DNA of 64,000 bases from DATFCK01 sp045809745 (GTDB lineage Bacteria; Verrucomicrobiota; Verrucomicrobiia; Chthoniobacterales; UBA10450): NCBI GenBank assembly GCA_045809745.1, contig JBJMXE010000047.1, forward strand, positions 1-64,000, given 5' to 3'. Below, in pieces: positions 7,828 to 17,500 of the stretch; the stretch's first letter is position 1; each line of letters begins with the position of its first letter. Below the pieces are notes generated by a model. The model saw only the letters and a program-made list of their open reading frames with translations, was not told the DNA's origin and did no database searches. Made by a program: the position numbers and the translations under genes.

Positions 7828-8796
7828 TTAGGCCAGTGCCATTTTTACCACTTCCTCCGCACATCCCCATGACAGGGTGAACCCCGCTCCTCCATGTCCG
7901 TAGTTGTGGATCACGGTGCGGCCACCTAACTGGTCTCGCTCCAGCCGAATACCGGATTTTCGGAACGGCCGTAAGCCCACCCGTTCCGCCACAACCCTGG
8001 GTGGCGCGATGCCGAGGACCCGGGAGCATTCGGTCAGAATCGCCTGTGTGGTCTTTGAATCGGGATCCCGGCTGTCGCTCACGTCATTCGTGCCGCCAAA
8101 CAGGCAATCGTTAGTCCGAGGAATGACGTACATCAAAGGTGCGTCATCGCACACGCTGGCGGAATCGAGCTTGAGCTTGGGAACGATCACGACCTGTCCA
8201 CGGTGCGGTTCCAGATCCTCGTCTCCAACCAGAGATCGCGCCCCGATTCCCGCGCAATTCACGATCAGCGAAAACTTGGAATCGATTTCTGCCAGGTTTT
8301 CCAGATGCGCGTGCGGACCAAACTTCCCGCCGGCGCCCCGGAATCGATCCGCCAGGTAGTTGAGATAAATCGTGGTATCGATGAGTGGAACTTCCAGGGT
8401 AAATCCGCCGGCGAACATCTTCGCCCGCTGCGGGTGTGAGCTGGCCACCAGACCGCGGTCTGCGATTTCGATCAAAGAGGCTCCGAGTGCCGCCGCCCAC
8501 GACGGGATCGATACTGTTCCGGTGCGACAGAAAGTGCGCAGCTCCATCATCGAGACGCCGCTGTCCTGGTTAGAGCACAGTGTTTGGAAGGTGTGATAGC
8601 TTTTCAGCGCCCACCGAAGCGCAGCATCCAACGGCTCGACGTCATACGGATACCAGATCGCTCCGGCCGCAGCCGACGTCGTTTGGTTGCCGGTTTCCCT
8701 GGCGAGAATCGTGATCGGATATCCCCGTTCGGCCAAAAGAATTGCACTGGTAAGCCCGGATACCCCTGCTCCGATCACCGCGACCTGTGGCTCCAT
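7828..8796 (-). CDS. FAD-dependent D-amino-acid oxidase
   Basis: Predicted flavoenzyme that oxidises D-amino acids to 2-oxo acids, ammonia and hydrogen peroxide. The 322-residue protein begins with a Rossmann motif GAGVSG (residues 9-14) for FAD binding. Near the C-terminus it has the DAAO signature GLRPFRKSGIRLE followed by HNYGHGGAGFTLSWG, which forms the FAD and substrate pocket of the DAO family. There is no signal peptide. The start is divergent from mqnC, separated by 117 bp. Homologous glycine or D-aspartate oxidases share these motifs, so the exact substrate is uncertain. Confidence 0.88.
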   Translation of the reverse strand: MEPQVAVIGAGVSGLTSAILLAERGYPITILARETGNQTTSAAAGAIWYPYDVEPLDAALRWALKSYHTFQTLCSNQDSGVSMMELRTFCRTGTVSIPSWAAALGASLIEIADRGLVASSHPQRAKMFAGGFTLEVPLIDTTIYLNYLADRFRGAGGKFGPHAHLENLAEIDSKFSLIVNCAGIGARSLVGDEDLEPHRGQVVIVPKLKLDSASVCDDAPLMYVIPRTNDCLFGGTNDVSDSRDPDSKTTQAILTECSRVLGIAPPRVVAERVGLRPFRKSGIRLERDQLGGRTVIHNYGHGGAGFTLSWGCAEEVVKMALA

Positions 8797-8913
8797 CGGT
8801 TCAGGCTACAGTCCACACGGCTCCTGTCGAACCGATGCGAGATGGCGCCGCATTTCAAGGAATCTGCCGCCAGGCACTCGAAACTCGGGCCGGATTGCGG
8901 TAAGGTTTCGGCG

Positions 8914-10005
8914 ATGGTCTGGATCAAAGGCGACGCGGTCAGCGAGAAGGTGCTTGGCCGCGAACGCATATCACCCGCTGAAGCGCTGGAACTGTATCGG
9001 CTGCCGCTGGAGGATCTCGGGGTTTTGGCCAACGCCCGGCGGGATCAGGCCAAAAGCTCAAGCTACGATGGCCGTGGCTGCGAAATCGTGACCTACATCG
9101 TCGATCGCAACATCAATTACACCAACGTCTGCAACGTCTATTGCAAGTTCTGCGCTTTCTATCGAACCGAGCGGGACAGCGATCATTACGTCCTCTCGTT
9201 CGAGCAGATCGATCAAAAGCTGGACGAACTTTCGGCCGTGGGCGGGGTTCAAATTCTGATGCAGGGCGGTCACCATCCCAAACTCCCGCTGCAATGGTAT
9301 CTCGATCTTCTCCAGCACATTCGAGAAAAGTACCCACACATCAACATTCACGGATTCAGTCCGCCGGAGTTCCAACATTTCGCCGAAACATTTCAGATGC
9401 CGCTGCGCGAAGTGATCTCGCAATTCAAGGAAGCGGGACTTGGTTCCATTCCCGGCGGTGGCGGCGAGATTCTGGTCGACCGTGTGCGCGAGCGAATCTC
9501 ACCGTTGAAATGCAATTCCGACGAATGGCTCGAAGTGATGCAGATCGCTCATGAAGTCGGACTGAAATCCAGCGCAACCATGATGTTCGGTCACGTCGAA
9601 ACCATTGAGGACCGGATCGAACATCTTTCACGGATTCGCGATCAACAGGATCGAAGCGGCGGCTTCACGGCGTTCATTTGCTGGACGTTTCAGCCGCAGC
9701 ACACGGTGTTGAAAGTGAAACAGCCGACCGGCGTCGTCGAGTATCTGCGGATGCAGGCGCTTGCCCGGATCTTTCTGGACAACATTTCTAACATCCAAAG
9801 TTCCTGGGTGACACAGGGTCCCGGGATCGGTCAGGTCGCGTTAAAGTACGGCGCTAACGACTTCGGGTCGGTCATGATGGAAGAGAACGTCGTCAGCAGC
9901 GCAGGTACAACTTTCCGATTAAACGCAGAGGCGATCGAAAATCTCATTCGCGATGCTGGATATGAGCCGCGGCGGCGGAACAACTGGTACCAACTGTTGA
10001 AGTAA
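8914..10005 (+). CDS. mqnC: Cyclic dehypoxanthine futalosine synthase (menaquinone futalosine pathway)
   Basis: Radical-SAM enzyme that cyclises dehypoxanthine futalosine in the alternative (futalosine) route to menaquinone. The ATG at 8914 gives 363 residues, the normal length. The radical-SAM cluster motif CxxxCxxC is CNVYCKFC (Cys73, Cys77, Cys80), preceded by VDRNINYTNVC. Further MqnC marks are QGGHHPKLPLQWY, HGFSPPE, GSIPGGGGEIL and the C-terminal NNWYQLL. No other mqn gene lies in the window, so the pathway genes are scattered. The menaquinone produced would feed the respiratory complexes encoded at 43-55 kb. Confidence 0.95.
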   Translation: MVWIKGDAVSEKVLGRERISPAEALELYRLPLEDLGVLANARRDQAKSSSYDGRGCEIVTYIVDRNINYTNVCNVYCKFCAFYRTERDSDHYVLSFEQIDQKLDELSAVGGVQILMQGGHHPKLPLQWYLDLLQHIREKYPHINIHGFSPPEFQHFAETFQMPLREVISQFKEAGLGSIPGGGGEILVDRVRERISPLKCNSDEWLEVMQIAHEVGLKSSATMMFGHVETIEDRIEHLSRIRDQQDRSGGFTAFICWTFQPQHTVLKVKQPTGVVEYLRMQALARIFLDNISNIQSSWVTQGPGIGQVALKYGANDFGSVMMEENVVSSAGTTFRLNAEAIENLIRDAGYEPRRRNNWYQLLK

Positions 10006-10147
10006 ATGCCTGATTTCGAGGGATCTAGACAGGGAGGGCAACTGATGCTACAAAATCCCGCCTTGACGATTGCCCGGTTATTACCCATATAGCCGCCTGT
10101 CCCGCGTGGCTTAGCCCGCGGGACGCGCCATCTAGAATTACCTAGCT

Positions 10148-12535
10148 ATGAGATATTTTTCTGGAATGAGCGGCGGCCGGTTTGTCGCTGTCGCTCTTGT
10201 CTGCATTGCGGCGCTTTGCGGAGCGATTTTGCCGGCCCACGCTCAACAACAGGCGGTGCCGCAGGGTCCGCCGATTGTGAAGGCGATCGACGTGGAATAT
10301 TCCGGACCCGCTACGGTCTCGAAGGAACGCATTCTGGCGCAGTTACGAACCGCTGTCGGACAGCCTTATTCAGATGAAGTCGTCGAAGCGGATATTCGAC
10401 AACTCTATTCGTTGGGCGTGATCAAGAACGTCCGCATCTTTGCTCAGAACGAGGGTACCGGCGTCAAAGTGATTGTGGCCGTGCAGACCCGGTCAGTCGT
10501 GCGGGAAATTGAAATTGACGGCGCGGAACGGGTTGGTGCCAAGCGTCTCCGTAAAGAGCTGGAGATTAAAATGAATCAGCCGGCTAACGAGGAAGCGCTT
10601 GAAAAGGGCCGGCAGAAGATGATCGATGTCTATCGGTCGAAAGGGTTCAACGACGTCAGTATCCAATATCGGGTTGACCCGATCGACGAATCGCGCGGCA
10701 TCTCGCGAATAGTGTTCACGGTCAATGAAGGCGTACAGGCCGCCGTGAAAAGCATCAAGTTCGAAGGCAACCAGCACTTCAGCGATAGCGTCCTGCGTAA
10801 GCAGATGAAAACAAAGCGTCAGACGCCCATAGCGCTTCTCGATAAGTCAGGCCGGCTCGATGAAGTGCAGCTCCAGCAGGATCTCGACAGTATTAAGGAG
10901 TTTTACCAAAACAACGGCTACATCGATGCCGAGGTAAAAGATGTCCGCAAAGAACACGGAACTAAATCGATGGCGTTGACGATCGCCGTCAATGAAGGGA
11001 TTCAGTATCACGTCGGGCGCTTGTCCATTACCGGCGAGAAGGTTTCCACGGAAGAGAAGATTCGGGCACTGCTGAAGATGAAGGAGGGCGACGTTTATTC
11101 GCCCAAGCAACTTCATGATGATGCCAAAGCGGTGGCCGACGGCTACGGGGCGGGCGGATTTGTGGATCTGGTGATCACGCCCGAGGGCGTGCCTGCCGGC
11201 CAGGGGTTGATCAACCTTCACTATAAGGTTGAGGAGGGCGCGCGTTCGTTCGTCGAGCGAATCAACATTGTCGGAAACACCCGGACCAAGGACAAGGTGC
11301 TGCGTCGTGAGGTGCTGGTCTCTCCGGGAGACGTCTACAACACCGTTCGGGTCGATGTTTCGAAGAAGCGTCTGGAGAACCTCGGATACTTTGCAAACGT
11401 GGAAACTTATCCCGAGGATAGCGGAGTTCCCGGTCGAAAAGACCTAACGATTCAGGTGCAGGAAAAGCGAACCGGCTCGCTCAGTTTCGGTGGCGGCTTT
11501 AGCACCATTGATTCGCTGCTGTTCTTTGTCGAATTGCAGCAGGGTAATTTCGATATCACGAATTGGCCGGGCCTAACCGGTGGCGGTCAGAAGTTTCGTC
11601 TGCGACTGCAGGCCGGCACGCAGCGAAAAGACATCATTTTAGCTCTGACCGAACCTTACTTTCTTGATCGCCGGATTTCGCTCGGCGGGCAGGCATTTTT
11701 CAGTGAAGCCGATTACCTGAGTTCGGTGTACAACCAGCGCGATTACGGTTTCTCCATTGAAACTCGCAAGCCGCTGACCCCTTTCATGTACGCCACGCTG
11801 AATTACCGGCTCGAAAATATCGACATCTACGACGTTGCTGCTGGTACGTCTCCGGAGATCACGGCGGAACAAGGTACAAACAGCAAGAGCCAGATCGGCG
11901 GTAGCCTGGTGTGGGATCATCGGGACAGTCCGCTGCTGACCCGCACCGGCCAGCGAATCTCGATTACCCCGTACATAGCCGGCGGTTTCCTTGGCGGCGA
12001 CACGCAGACTTACGGATGGGACGTAGAAGGGTCGCAGTTCTTTCATCTGCCAAAGGATTTGATTTTCTTTATCAATGCGGAGGCGGCGGTGGTGGATGTG
12101 TGGGGCGGTGAGTCCCAGACGCGGCTGGTGCCGGCGAACAATGGCACCACCACGATCCGGGTTCCGAGCGTTCCAATTTACGACCGCCTTTATCTCGGCG
12201 GCTCCAACAACCTCCGCGGGTTTGCATTTCGCGACGTTGGTCCACGAGATAAAAACGGTGAACCCCTGGGCGGCCAAAGCATGGCGCGCATTACGGGCGA
12301 ATTGAGCTTTCCGATCATCAAGAACGTCCGCGGCGCAATGTTCTACGACACCGGTATCCTGAACGTCTCGCCTTACGATTGGAACACGGACCAGCATTTT
12401 GCGTCCGACGCCGGACTTGGCTTGCGTCTGGACTTGCCAATTGGTCCATTGCGCATTGATTACGGTATTCCGATTCAGAAAGATGGCCGAGGGAACCAGG
12501 GGCACATCAACTTCAACGTAGGCTATCAATTTTGA
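10148..12535 (+). CDS. bamA: Outer-membrane protein assembly factor BamA
   Basis: Central subunit of the machine that inserts beta-barrel proteins into the outer membrane. The 795 residues begin with a signal peptide ending near AHAQQQ (residue 33). Five POTRA repeats follow at about 42-118, 119-198, 199-290, 291-365 and 366-445, then a 16-strand-type barrel. The surface-loop motif LRGF (in NNLRGFAFRDVGPRD) and the C-terminal Phe ending NVGYQF are both present. It is followed 67 bp later by the periplasmic chaperone gene skp, the classic pair. A Gram-negative double-membrane envelope is implied. Confidence 0.95.
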   Translation: MRYFSGMSGGRFVAVALVCIAALCGAILPAHAQQQAVPQGPPIVKAIDVEYSGPATVSKERILAQLRTAVGQPYSDEVVEADIRQLYSLGVIKNVRIFAQNEGTGVKVIVAVQTRSVVREIEIDGAERVGAKRLRKELEIKMNQPANEEALEKGRQKMIDVYRSKGFNDVSIQYRVDPIDESRGISRIVFTVNEGVQAAVKSIKFEGNQHFSDSVLRKQMKTKRQTPIALLDKSGRLDEVQLQQDLDSIKEFYQNNGYIDAEVKDVRKEHGTKSMALTIAVNEGIQYHVGRLSITGEKVSTEEKIRALLKMKEGDVYSPKQLHDDAKAVADGYGAGGFVDLVITPEGVPAGQGLINLHYKVEEGARSFVERINIVGNTRTKDKVLRREVLVSPGDVYNTVRVDVSKKRLENLGYFANVETYPEDSGVPGRKDLTIQVQEKRTGSLSFGGGFSTIDSLLFFVELQQGNFDITNWPGLTGGGQKFRLRLQAGTQRKDIILALTEPYFLDRRISLGGQAFFSEADYLSSVYNQRDYGFSIETRKPLTPFMYATLNYRLENIDIYDVAAGTSPEITAEQGTNSKSQIGGSLVWDHRDSPLLTRTGQRISITPYIAGGFLGGDTQTYGWDVEGSQFFHLPKDLIFFINAEAAVVDVWGGESQTRLVPANNGTTTIRVPSVPIYDRLYLGGSNNLRGFAFRDVGPRDKNGEPLGGQSMARITGELSFPIIKNVRGAMFYDTGILNVSPYDWNTDQHFASDAGLGLRLDLPIGPLRIDYGIPIQKDGRGNQGHINFNVGYQF

Positions 12536-12602
12536 ACGGACCGTTAACGAACGCGGTCTAAACGCCGTTCAACCTACCCACATTCCGTCTGCTTATCTGC
12601 TT

Positions 12603-13247
12603 ATGAAAAAGATCCTAATTACTGTGCTCGGTCTTACGCTCGCGCTGCCACTCGCCAGCTACGGTCAGGGCAAAATCGCCACCGTCGATATGAGTCGGGC
12701 GTTCAAGGAATACAACAAGACCAAGGACGCTGAGACGAAGATTAACGACGCCAAGAATGCCGCGAAGAAGGAGTACGATGATCGCGCCGACGCCTACAAG
12801 AAGGCGCTGGATGAGATCAACAATCTCAATAAGCAGCTCGATTCCTCCGCTCTGAGCGCCGATGCCAAGACCAAACTGGCCAAGGATCGGGACGATAAAA
12901 TCGCCAACATCAAAAACATGGAGCGGGAGATTAATGAGTTCCGTCAGACCCGCGAACGCCAACTGCAGGAACAGGCTCTCCGGATGCGCGAGGGTATCGT
13001 AAAAGAGATCACCGACGTGGTTATGGAGCGAGTGAAGACCAACAACATCGATTTCGTATTCGATCGCTCAGGTATGAGTCTGAATGGTGTGCCGCTGTTG
13101 ATGTATGCCAAGGAAAACGTCGACTTCACCAACGATGTGGTCACTGCTTTGAACAGGCCCGGCCGGGCAACGGCCAGTACCAATGCTGAGAAACCAGCTA
13201 CGGCACCTGCCTCGTCGGCCGGCAAAGCTGCGAGTCCGCGCCCTTAA
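12603..13247 (+). CDS. skp: Skp/OmpH-family periplasmic chaperone
   Basis: Periplasmic holdase that carries unfolded outer-membrane proteins to BamA. The 214-residue protein has a signal peptide (MKKILITVLGLTLALPLASYG) and then the OmpH pattern GKIATVDMSRAFKEYNKTKDAETKI with a long charged coiled coil over about residues 35-125. The C-terminal half (IDFVFDRSGMSLNGVPLLMYAKENVDFTNDV) is the conserved body segment; an Ala/Pro/Ser tail follows. It is cotranscribed with bamA (67-bp gap) and ends at a strong intrinsic terminator at 13267-13300. Confidence 0.93.
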   Translation: MKKILITVLGLTLALPLASYGQGKIATVDMSRAFKEYNKTKDAETKINDAKNAAKKEYDDRADAYKKALDEINNLNKQLDSSALSADAKTKLAKDRDDKIANIKNMEREINEFRQTRERQLQEQALRMREGIVKEITDVVMERVKTNNIDFVFDRSGMSLNGVPLLMYAKENVDFTNDVVTALNRPGRATASTNAEKPATAPASSAGKAASPRP

Positions 13248-13266
13248 GTTTCAACAAAGTAAGGAA

Positions 13267-13300
13267 ACACACGCGGGCAAAACCCGCGTGTGTTTTTTTT
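13267..13300 (+). terminator. Rho-independent terminator after skp
   Basis: An 11-bp GC-rich perfect stem (ACACACGCGGG paired with CCCGCGTGTGT) around the loop CAAAA, followed directly by seven further T residues. It lies 19 bp after the skp stop codon and should end the bamA-skp transcript. Confidence 0.93.
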
Positions 13301-13338
13301 CGTACAGGGCCAGAGCGATTCGTTAGGGTGATATTGCA

Positions 13339-14187
13339 ATGAAATCGGTCGCAAACACACTTCGACATCTGGTCACGCGTGATGCTCTGGGGTGGATGAG
13401 TTCGGTTGCATTCCTATTTTTAGTTGCAACCGACATGCAGGCGGCGGCCGAATGGCAGACTACCTTGACTAACGATCCTCCGGGCAATTTTGCTTCTCTC
13501 CGGCCTCTTCACGCGTCTTATGTTTTCGGCTGGAGCGGGTTTACTGCCGCCACCGCCGAGATTCAGTTCTCCAGGCTCGCTCCGGACCGATGTCAGCTTC
13601 AGGGAACGGGCCACACGATCGGTCTCGCCAGAACACTCTGGCCGTATGACGTCAATTACCGCGCATTAGCGAACCGTTCGACCCTGCACCCGATCGAATC
13701 GCAGCAAATCGATGTCTTCCGGTCGAAGAAGATCACCACCAACCTGACGTTCAACGCGTCAGGCGTGCGCCGGTTGCGCTTAGAAGTGCCGCCGCACGGC
13801 CCGGCCAAGCCGAAAGATTTTTCGTTTCCCGACTTGTACGATCTCCAGGCCGCTGGCCTATATCTCCGCAGTCAGCCGTTACAACAGCGAAGCTCTTATC
13901 GAGTGGTGGTTTACCCGGCGACTAACGCCTACGTCGCGATCGGCACAGTCATCGGGCGAGAGAAAGTGGAGGTCCGGGCGGGAAGCTACAATGCGATCAA
14001 ACTCGATCTTCAGTTGAAACGCGTTGGAAAGGATATGCAGCTGGAGCCCCACCGGAAATTTCGCCGTGCGACGATTTGGATTTCCGATGATTCAGACAGG
14101 ATAATCTTACGCGCAGAAGCGCAGGTGTTCATCGGCACCGTCTTCGCCGAGTTGCAATCCGTGCGGTTCGATGCCAATCAGGAATAA
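13339..14187 (+). CDS. DUF3108 exported protein
   Basis: A 282-residue predicted periplasmic protein with a hydrophobic N-terminal segment (SSVAFLFLVATDMQAAA) that reads as a signal peptide. The body (residues about 50-280) fits DUF3108: a beta-rich fold with the typical YVFGWSGFTAATAEI, DVFRSKKITTNLTFNASG, RVVVYPATNAYVAIGTVIGREKVEVRAG and ATIWISDDSDRIILRAEAQVFIGTVFAEL segments. Its function is unknown; related proteins are often encoded near cell-envelope genes in Gram-negative bacteria. It begins 39 bp after the skp terminator and so has its own promoter. Confidence 0.78.
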   Translation: MKSVANTLRHLVTRDALGWMSSVAFLFLVATDMQAAAEWQTTLTNDPPGNFASLRPLHASYVFGWSGFTAATAEIQFSRLAPDRCQLQGTGHTIGLARTLWPYDVNYRALANRSTLHPIESQQIDVFRSKKITTNLTFNASGVRRLRLEVPPHGPAKPKDFSFPDLYDLQAAGLYLRSQPLQQRSSYRVVVYPATNAYVAIGTVIGREKVEVRAGSYNAIKLDLQLKRVGKDMQLEPHRKFRRATIWISDDSDRIILRAEAQVFIGTVFAELQSVRFDANQE

Positions 14188-14301
14188 GGGCTGGCAGACA
14201 CACCCAGCGCCTAAATTCAGCAAATCCGCGTTGAGCGTTCGGCGTTGTCTACGTCTGCGACTCAAGCGGCCGCGAAAATTGCCCTAACCGTCGACCGGCT
14301 A

Positions 14302-15102
14302 TTACGGCCGCACCCATTCTCCGCGAACGACCGGTTCGCGCGGAACGGCTTGTCTTCGCGGCGTGAACACCGGTGCATGAGCGCCGGGCAACAACTCCAA
14401 CGCGGCCAGTGTTTCAAGATCGAGCCGGCCGGTGTTGGGCAATCCAACTCGAGATTGATAGGCCCGGAGCGAAAATTCCATGGCAGGACCGTAGGTGCCG
14501 TCGGCTGGTTCCTTGAACAGCCCACGCCGTCGGAGGATTCGCTGCGCATCGGCAACGATGCGGCGCTGGACTTCGGCTGGGGCGTTTTGGTAGGGGGTGC
14601 CGGCCAAAAAATCGCTGCCGGCCACCCCGGGTCGAACCCGGTTAGGCTGATCGAACCAGGCGCTGGTGGAAGGCGGTCGAATCGGTGCCTGCATTGGAGG
14701 CGCCAGGGAGCGATCCGGTGAGTCGGGGTCACCGTGCAAATCGGAATTATCGATGTTGGGCTCCTGTGTCCGCGTCGCGGGCGAAGCTGCCGCTACCGGA
14801 GCCTTGGCGTTCGAGGATGAGCGAATCGATTTCAACGTTTCATCGTTCAACTCGCCTGTGATCTCCAGGCCGTTACGAATCTGGTAACGACGAATGGCCG
14901 CCGTTGTATCCACGTCCTTTTGGCCGGTGATCTGACCATAGTAAAATCCCTGGTCTTTCAGGTTCTGTTGAATTTCAGCGACCGAATTATCCGCATACAA
15001 GGTGGTCGCAGCGCAGCTGAGGAGAAGGAGGATGGAATTGAGATAAAGCTTTTTCACGTGGCCCGCGAGATTGGACGGACAAATGCACGGCTTATTCGTC
15101 AT
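14302..15102 (-). CDS. Exported protein with two peptidoglycan-binding domains
   Basis: A 266-residue protein that probably attaches to peptidoglycan. The N-terminus has a hydrophobic signal region (LYLNSILLLLSCAATTLYA). Two PG_binding_1-type three-helix domains follow: residues about 41-91 (VAEIQQNLKDQGFYYGQITGQ, TTAAIRRYQ) and about 184-240 (DAQRILRRRGLFKEPADGTYG, EFSLRAYQSRVGLP). A Pro/Asn-rich linker joins them. Its ATG at 15102 overlaps the stop of the upstream amidase gene by 4 bp (ATGA), implying translational coupling; a GTG at 15057 is an alternative start. Pairing with an amidase suggests a role as substrate-targeting partner. Confidence 0.8.
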   Translation of the reverse strand: MTNKPCICPSNLAGHVKKLYLNSILLLLSCAATTLYADNSVAEIQQNLKDQGFYYGQITGQKDVDTTAAIRRYQIRNGLEITGELNDETLKSIRSSSNAKAPVAAASPATRTQEPNIDNSDLHGDPDSPDRSLAPPMQAPIRPPSTSAWFDQPNRVRPGVAGSDFLAGTPYQNAPAEVQRRIVADAQRILRRRGLFKEPADGTYGPAMEFSLRAYQSRVGLPNTGRLDLETLAALELLPGAHAPVFTPRRQAVPREPVVRGEWVRP

Positions 15103-15851
15103 GGCTTCTCCGACTCAAGGACCTCCTTATAGTGCAGAATCCCGTCGCTAACTGCGTCGGCCAGTTGCTCGCGGTATTCGGCATTGCCGAGTTTGCTGGC
15201 GTCTTCTTTGTTTGAGATGAAACCACCTTCCACCAGGACGGCCGGATGACGCACGTTAGCGAGCACGTAAAATTGTTGCGTCTTAGTTCCCCGGTTAACG
15301 GCATGTGTCCGCTTCACCAGTGCGTCCTGGATAAATCCGGCCAGGCTTTGACTCTCAAGGTTCGCTCCGTCAGATGAGACCGGTTGCAGGAACGGCAACC
15401 ATGATGCCAGCAGTGTGCGACCGGCGGCTTGATGCTCGGCGTAATAAGTTTCGACCCCGGATGACACGGTTTTGTCCGCATCATTGAAATGGATGCTGAC
15501 CAGGATGCAATTTCCGATGCGATTAGTCAGCGATGCCCGATCGGCCAGCGAAATATATTTGTCATCCGGTCGCGTCATGACGGTCGACAGGCCAGCCTCG
15601 TGGAGTCGCCGCTCGAGACGCTGGGCGACGTCCAGGGTTAGATCTTTTTCCATCATGCCCGCACACATCGCTCCAGAGTCATGGCCGCCATGGCCGGCAT
15701 CCAGCACCACCAGTGGAAAGGGATTACGCTGGCCCGATGTCTGCGGTTGCGCCGGATGCTCGATGTGGGGCAACGAGTCTAACCAAATAAGCGAAGCGCC
15801 CATGAGCAGCATGCCGAACAGTGCCAGCGCCGTCCCAAAATTTGAACGCAT
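15099..15851 (-). CDS. N-acetylmuramoyl-L-alanine amidase (AmiC-type)
   Basis: Zinc-dependent cell-wall hydrolase that cuts the bond between MurNAc and the stem peptide. The 250 residues begin with a signal/anchor helix (residues 7-25). The Amidase_3 domain carries zinc ligands His54 in DAGHGG, Glu68 in MMEKDL and His121 in SIHFN, and the catalytic Glu208 in VLVEGGF. All expected residues are present. Downstream, the peptidoglycan-binding protein gene overlaps by 4 bp; upstream, prcA ends 51 bp away on the same strand, so the amidase may share the proteasome transcript. Confidence 0.92.
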   Translation of the reverse strand: MRSNFGTALALFGMLLMGASLIWLDSLPHIEHPAQPQTSGQRNPFPLVVLDAGHGGHDSGAMCAGMMEKDLTLDVAQRLERRLHEAGLSTVMTRPDDKYISLADRASLTNRIGNCILVSIHFNDADKTVSSGVETYYAEHQAAGRTLLASWLPFLQPVSSDGANLESQSLAGFIQDALVKRTHAVNRGTKTQQFYVLANVRHPAVLVEGGFISNKEDASKLGNAEYREQLADAVSDGILHYKEVLESEKP

Positions 15852-15902
15852 CTATCGTCGGCCCGTTAGGTTATCGCTTCGTTCGAGGATCGGTTTTCCC
15901 CG

Positions 15903-16679
15903 TCACGCTGACAACGCGGAGCGCGCTTGCTCGTCTGACAAAGCGCGATACCGGATCGTGGTGTTCCCGCCGCGCTCCAGGATCGCCGCCTCAATCCCAG
16001 CGCTGGCGAGCTGGTCCTGCCGGTGGTTCGCAATCGCTTCGGGACCCGGCAACTGCTGCAAATCTTCACCGAGGCCGAGGCTCCCAATGGTCCATGCATC
16101 GATTGCCGTTTTGATCGCAGTGTGAAAATCGACGTCCGGCTGATGCGCACCCTTCAAAAACTCCTCCATCAGGTCGGTGGAATGGCCGGTCGCGCTCAAA
16201 ACAGCGTAGTGCCGCCGGGTTTGCGATATATCGCCGCCATTGGCTGCAATGGCGCCATCGTATTCGACTCGAAGCAGCAGGTCGTCTTCGGGCCGCGCGC
16301 CAACCTCGGCAAATAACAAGCGGGCCAGATAGGGCGCGCCGTAAATTTGTTCGAAGGCTGTCTTCATGACCGGGCTGAGCGAATAAAACGCGAGGCGACG
16401 CAGCGACACATCTGCGGCGGACCGGGTAAAACCTTCAGTGCTGGCCAGTTCGATCGCCGTCATTCGCAATCGCTCGATATCACCGGGGTGACCGATGGCG
16501 CCCATCGCGATTCGATCGTAAATCTCGAAAATCTTTTGCTTCGTCCGCCCCAGGGTCACGAAGAGAATGCCGTCCCGATAACCGACCGCTGCGATCGGGC
16601 TTCCCGAGGCGAGTTGAGTCTCGATGTACTCACGCCGGTTTGCGATCGCTTCAACCCAACGATACGGTTCTTCGATCAT
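15903..16679 (-). CDS. prcA: Proteasome alpha subunit
   Basis: Structural ring subunit of a 20S-type bacterial proteasome in the cytoplasm. The 258-residue protein matches the actinobacterial-type alpha subunit: a start WVEAIANRREYIETQLASGSPIAAVGYRDGILFV, then KIFEIYDRIAMGAIGHPGDIERLR and a C-terminal half with LARLLFAEVGARPEDDLLLRVEYDG. Alpha subunits are not catalytic; they form the gate for the ATPase. Its ATG at 16679 overlaps the prcB stop by 4 bp (ATGA), so translation is coupled. Sequence similarity is read by eye from the family pattern; the assignment is supported strongly by the adjacent beta subunit. Confidence 0.92.
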   Translation of the reverse strand: MIEEPYRWVEAIANRREYIETQLASGSPIAAVGYRDGILFVTLGRTKQKIFEIYDRIAMGAIGHPGDIERLRMTAIELASTEGFTRSAADVSLRRLAFYSLSPVMKTAFEQIYGAPYLARLLFAEVGARPEDDLLLRVEYDGAIAANGGDISQTRRHYAVLSATGHSTDLMEEFLKGAHQPDVDFHTAIKTAIDAWTIGSLGLGEDLQQLPGPEAIANHRQDQLASAGIEAAILERGGNTTIRYRALSDEQARSALSA

Positions 16680-17485
16680 GCGACTGATCGACGGAAGATT
16701 TCCGCGATTCGCTCCTCCGAAAGAGTATTGATGCCGTCGCGCGAGACGGTTTTGATGATCGGGAAAATCTTTCCGCTGCGATCGACTCCACCCGTCGCCG
16801 TGTCGGACTCAGCGGCGGTGTCTAAAGCGCGCAGAGCGATCGTAACGGCTTCTTCTTCGGTCCGGGACTGGAGCGGCTTTCCGGCCCATTTGCTTTCGTA
16901 ATAGAGGATGCCTCGAACCGCCGGTGAGCCAGAGCCAGTGGCGGCGTAATCGGCTGCTTCAAACTGGGCGCCCATCGCGTCGTAAAAGTAGAGCCGGGCT
17001 GCTGGAGCCGTTCCATTGTCATAGGTGGCGAAGATTGGAACGACCACCCCAACGCCCTGCAGGACAGCCCCGAGATTGTCGCGTAGCAGCTTCGAAAGTG
17101 CTCGGACTTTTCCGTCCACGCTCATTTCCTGGAGCTGAGTTCGGCGAAAGTATTGAAGCGAATGTTCCAGCACGCGGGCCATTTCCCATGCCGCCGACGG
17201 CACACCAGCAATCGCCATGAGTGAATGCCGGTCGATCTCGAGAACCTTATCCGCTCGATCGTAGACCACCGTATGACCCGACGTCGCACGACGATCGCCC
17301 GCCACCAGCACCCCGCCGGCAAATTTGAATGCCAGGATTGTCGTCGCCTGAGTTGGGACGATCGACCCGGCCGCCTGGCCACCCGAAATCGGAGAGAAAT
17401 GCTGGGCTATGCCTAACAAGCCATTGCGCCGCAGGATCGACGGAAAGTCCTCGGCTGCGCCGGGACTCATTTGATCAGGCGCCAC
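16676..17485 (-). CDS. prcB: Proteasome beta subunit, catalytic
   Basis: Proteolytic subunit of the 20S proteasome, an N-terminal-threonine hydrolase. The GTG at 17485 follows a strong GGGAGG nine bases upstream and gives 269 residues. Cleavage before TTILAFKF would remove a 47-residue propeptide and expose Thr48; the catalytic partners then fall exactly where expected, Asp64 (mature Asp17, in AGDRRAT) and Lys80 (mature Lys33, in ADKVLEID). The GSGS motif and TGGVDRSGKIFP are also typical. The gene starts 15 bp after the UBact stop and overlaps prcA by 4 bp. Confidence 0.94.
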   Translation of the reverse strand: MAPDQMSPGAAEDFPSILRRNGLLGIAQHFSPISGGQAAGSIVPTQATTILAFKFAGGVLVAGDRRATSGHTVVYDRADKVLEIDRHSLMAIAGVPSAAWEMARVLEHSLQYFRRTQLQEMSVDGKVRALSKLLRDNLGAVLQGVGVVVPIFATYDNGTAPAARLYFYDAMGAQFEAADYAATGSGSPAVRGILYYESKWAGKPLQSRTEEEAVTIALRALDTAAESDTATGGVDRSGKIFPIIKTVSRDGINTLSEERIAEIFRRSVA

Positions 17486-17500
17486 AGGAAGAGGCCTCCC

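Noticed and set aside
14615..14650. T-arm-like sequence with GGGTCGAACCCGG
   Set aside because: It lies inside the peptidoglycan-binding protein's reading frame, and no other tRNA arms are present.
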